Shown: positions 5,164 through 6,353 of the stretch, in pieces
Numbering within the stretch: position 1 is the stretch's first letter
Layout of the letters: each line of letters opens with the position of its first letter
NCBI GenBank assembly: GCA_030038885.1
Contig: JASHQY010000144.1
Coordinates: 1-6,353 of the forward strand
DNA length: 6,353 nucleotides
Reading direction: 5' to 3'
DNA from: Thermoplasmata archaeon
GTDB taxonomy: Archaea; Thermoplasmatota; Thermoplasmata; Lutacidiplasmatales; UBA184
Made by a program: the position numbers and the translations under genes
The notes under the pieces: generated by a model
What the model was told of the DNA's origin: nothing
Seen by the model: the letters and a program-made list of their open reading frames with translations, nothing else
Databases searched by the model: none

Positions 5164-5751
5164 TCAAGGCACAATGACGGTGGCATAGGTCCAGTCTACT
5201 GTGAGCGAGAGCGTTTCGTTGATTGGCCCGGGCGGTGTGTAACTGAGGCTAACCAGCAGGTCTATCACCGAATCGCAGACTGTGAGGTTTCCGTAAGGAA
5301 GGCGGGCAGGGAGGTAACCCGAGCGGGGCAACGAAGTCCCGCCCCACGAGACGTTCTCTATCTGGAACTTTCCGGTACGGGGCGTGTCGACCTCGTAGAG
5401 TTTAGTCTCTGATAGGTGCGTGCAGGACGCTGCGGCAGGGGCGAGAGCGACTCCCACGTATATTCGGAGTGTGCCGGCCACGGCGTAGGTTCCTTCCCAG
5501 CATCGAGCACACCAGCTCACTGCCGAAGTGAGATTCGATGGGGAGGGGCCCGCGAACGACAGAGTGACGTTGTCAATCGTGAAGGTCGGGGCCGACGTTC
5601 CCGGGCTTGACGCAGGGAAGAAGTCGTAATAGACCGATACCGAAGCGAGAACGATTACAGCAGCGAAAAGGGACGTGTAGGCTACTCTGAACGCGCGGCT
5701 GTCCCAGATCGAACGGGACGTCGGGCTGTGCCGGGGGGCGGGGGTGGTCAC
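5164..5751 (-). CDS. Membrane-anchored extracytoplasmic protein, unknown function
   Basis: A 195-residue protein with a basic, Ser/Pro-rich N-terminus (1-21), one transmembrane segment at about 22-42 (FRVAYTSLFAAVIVLASVSV), and a 150-residue Ser/Thr/Pro-rich domain expected outside the cell. That domain has five N-X-S/T sequons (Asn61, 73, 133, 155, 178), as in glycosylated archaeal surface proteins, and four cysteines (81, 84, 110, 159), two in WCARCW, which could form disulfides or bind metal. Alternating hydrophobic strands (TLRIYVGVAL, LLVSLSY, LSLTVDWTYATVIV) suggest a beta-sandwich. I chose GTG 5751 because GAGGT lies 5 nt upstream and the preceding frame reads non-coding; an ATG at 5856 would add an implausible 35-residue leader. 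I recognise no specific family; a pilin-like or adhesion role is possible but unproved. Confidence 0.7.
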   Translation of the reverse strand: MTTPAPRHSPTSRSIWDSRAFRVAYTSLFAAVIVLASVSVYYDFFPASSPGTSAPTFTIDNVTLSFAGPSPSNLTSAVSWCARCWEGTYAVAGTLRIYVGVALAPAAASCTHLSETKLYEVDTPRTGKFQIENVSWGGTSLPRSGYLPARLPYGNLTVCDSVIDLLVSLSYTPPGPINETLSLTVDWTYATVIVP

Positions 5752-5756
5752 TTCAT

Positions 5757-5761
5757 ACCTC
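5757..5761 (-). promoter_or_regulatory. Shine-Dalgarno that fixes the start of the membrane-anchored protein
   Basis: GAGGT on the minus strand, five bases before GTG 5751. It supports this start over the ATG at 5856. An ATG at 5756-5754 in a different frame reads only ATG AAG TGA. Confidence 0.5.
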
Positions 5762-6010
5762 AAGGTCGCCTGGCGAAATTCGCAATTGAATAGAAGCGAA
5801 CTGGAAAAGATACCTCTGTCGGATACGTCGCCGGACGCCCATTCGTTCCAAATCACGTCTGGCTGCTGAGTGGCCCGGCAGGCGTGAACAGGTGGAGCTG
5901 AAACAGCGACCCGCAGATGCGGACCGGGACAGGTGCCACGGATGACTGCGCGCGGCGGGCGCGCGGTACAAATTTTGGGGGGAGCGCTAGGTGAGTGTCG
6001 GAGGGGGCAG

Positions 6011-6031
6011 TTGAACCCCCGGGGGGTTCAA
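6011..6031. repeat. Perfect 10-bp palindrome before the third antitoxin
   Basis: TTGAACCCCC at 6011-6020 and GGGGGTTCAA at 6022-6031 are exact inverse complements around a single G. Its half-site TTGAACCCC recurs at 6333-6341, at the antitoxin stop/toxin start. GGGGG at 6003-6007 can also pair with CCCCC at 6016-6020. It may be the operator of the TA operon, or a hairpin; the TTCAAAT within it also resembles a tRNA T-loop, but the flanks do not form a tRNA. Confidence 0.6.
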
Positions 6032-6105
6032 ATCCCGACCATTCCCCGACCGGGGCCGCCCCGGGCGCGCCAAGGTTGAAGACAATTGGTCGTCCATTGG
6101 GTTCG

Positions 6106-6336
6106 ATGGCAACCGCCGACCCGCCCACGACGATCACGGTCCGAACGAGCACACCGCACCTTCTCGAATCCCTTAAGCGCCCGGGAGAGAGTTACGACGA
6201 TCTCCTCCAGGAACTCGCGGAGGAGTACTACCCTCCAAGGCTGATTGCCGAGCTGAAGAAACGCGTCGCGGAGATTCGCGCCGGTACGGTACAGGGGGTC
6301 CCCGCCGAGGAAGTCTATCGCAGGTGGGGGGTTTGA
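6106..6336 (+). CDS. Antitoxin, RHH/RelB-like (third TA module)
   Basis: A 76-residue acidic-helical protein. Residues 8-16 (TTITVRTST) form the beta-strand of an archaeal VapB/RHH-like antitoxin, followed by LLESLKRPGESYDDLLQEL (19-37), the two-helix region that typically follows with a GESYDDLL turn. The tail (43-76), containing AELKKRVAEIRAGTVQGVPAEEV, resembles toxin-binding tails of RelB-type antitoxins. Start ATG 6106 is chosen because the homologous strand begins within ten residues; the frame is open to 5995 but that part reads across the palindrome and is Pro/Gly-rich. No Shine-Dalgarno precedes it, so the message may be leaderless. It should bind the toxin encoded immediately downstream and repress its own operon. 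Family assignment is from pattern memory, so the exact class is uncertain. Confidence 0.75.
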   Translation: MATADPPTTITVRTSTPHLLESLKRPGESYDDLLQELAEEYYPPRLIAELKKRVAEIRAGTVQGVPAEEVYRRWGV

Positions 6337-6353
6337 ACCCCTACTCGATCGAG
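6333..6353 (+). CDS. Start of a probable RelE/ParE-type toxin (cut by window end)
   Basis: TTG at 6333 overlaps the antitoxin stop in the arrangement TTGA, a common coupling in TA operons, and opens the frame MNPYSIE up to the window end. A GTG at 6324 in the same frame would give MGGLNPYSIE. A short Tyr-hydrophobic-Glu beginning like YSIE is typical of the first strand of RelE/ParE toxins, and fits the RelB-like tail of the preceding antitoxin better than a PIN toxin. Only seven codons are visible, so this is mostly inferred from position. Confidence 0.4.

Larger units (their letters stand above)
5752..6105. other. Divergent intergenic region upstream of the third TA module
   Basis: No gene is convincing here. 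The minus-strand frame 5853-6152 and the upstream extensions of both flanking genes are low-quality shadows. The region holds an AT-rich TACAAATTTT at 5968-5977 in the plus direction, which looks like a TATA box but lies about 130 nt before the antitoxin ATG, and, from 5997 on, a set of hairpin-forming sequences with T-loop-like TTCAAAT. A short RNA starting near 6000 is possible but unsupported beyond this. Confidence 0.35.

Noticed and set aside
4819..5412. Plus-strand frame of 197 codons
   Set aside because: Its ends are antisense to the phosphorylase and the membrane protein; the centre is Arg-rich without motifs.
6326..6353. T-loop-like AGGGG TTCAAAC CCCC on the minus strand at the window end
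   Set aside because: The would-be acceptor stem lies inside the antitoxin coding sequence and the rest is outside the window; coding use explains it better than a tRNA.
1..6353. CRISPR array or insertion sequence
   Set aside because: No regularly spaced repeats, no transposase or integrase frame and no terminal inverted repeats were found in the window.

Overview
The window looks like chromosomal sequence of a high-GC archaeon, most plausibly a Thermoplasmatota lineage from a metagenome; this is inference. Support comes from AT-rich TATA-like boxes about 26-30 nt before start codons that lack a Shine-Dalgarno (leaderless transcripts), AbrB/PIN and RHH-like toxin-antitoxin (TA) pairs of the kind common in archaea, and a membrane-anchored secreted protein with five N-glycosylation sequons. 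Coding strands show the strong third-position GC bias expected of a GC-rich genome.

Layout. 2-334 (+) is the C-terminal part of an acetate kinase. 335-608 is very GC-rich with no convincing gene. 609-1435 (-) is a TA operon: an AbrB-type antitoxin, a PIN-domain VapC toxin overlapping it by 32 nt, and a 46-residue unknown protein just downstream. 1436-1779 is a divergent control region with promoters and palindromes for two TA operons facing away from each other, and between them a tRNA-like remnant on the minus strand. 1780-2405 (+) is a second AbrB/PIN pair. 2479-3264 (-) is an unknown gene ending at a TAA, after which the same frame continues with coding-like composition for about 65 codons. 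3514-3990 (+) is a VOC/glyoxalase-fold protein preceded by an inverted repeat and a direct repeat. 4116-4868 (-) is a nucleoside phosphorylase. 5164-5751 (-) is a membrane-anchored extracytoplasmic protein. 6106-6336 (+) is a third antitoxin, and the last 21 bases look like the start of its toxin, probably RelE/ParE type.

The main theme is a cluster of three TA modules in about 5.7 kb, mixed with small metabolic genes, unknowns, a decayed gene and tRNA-like debris. That is typical of an accessory region. No complete new defence or biosynthetic system is visible. The most unusual candidates are the small third gene of the first TA operon, the related palindromes around the two AbrB-type antitoxin promoters, and the TTGAACCCC repeats at both ends of the third antitoxin gene.
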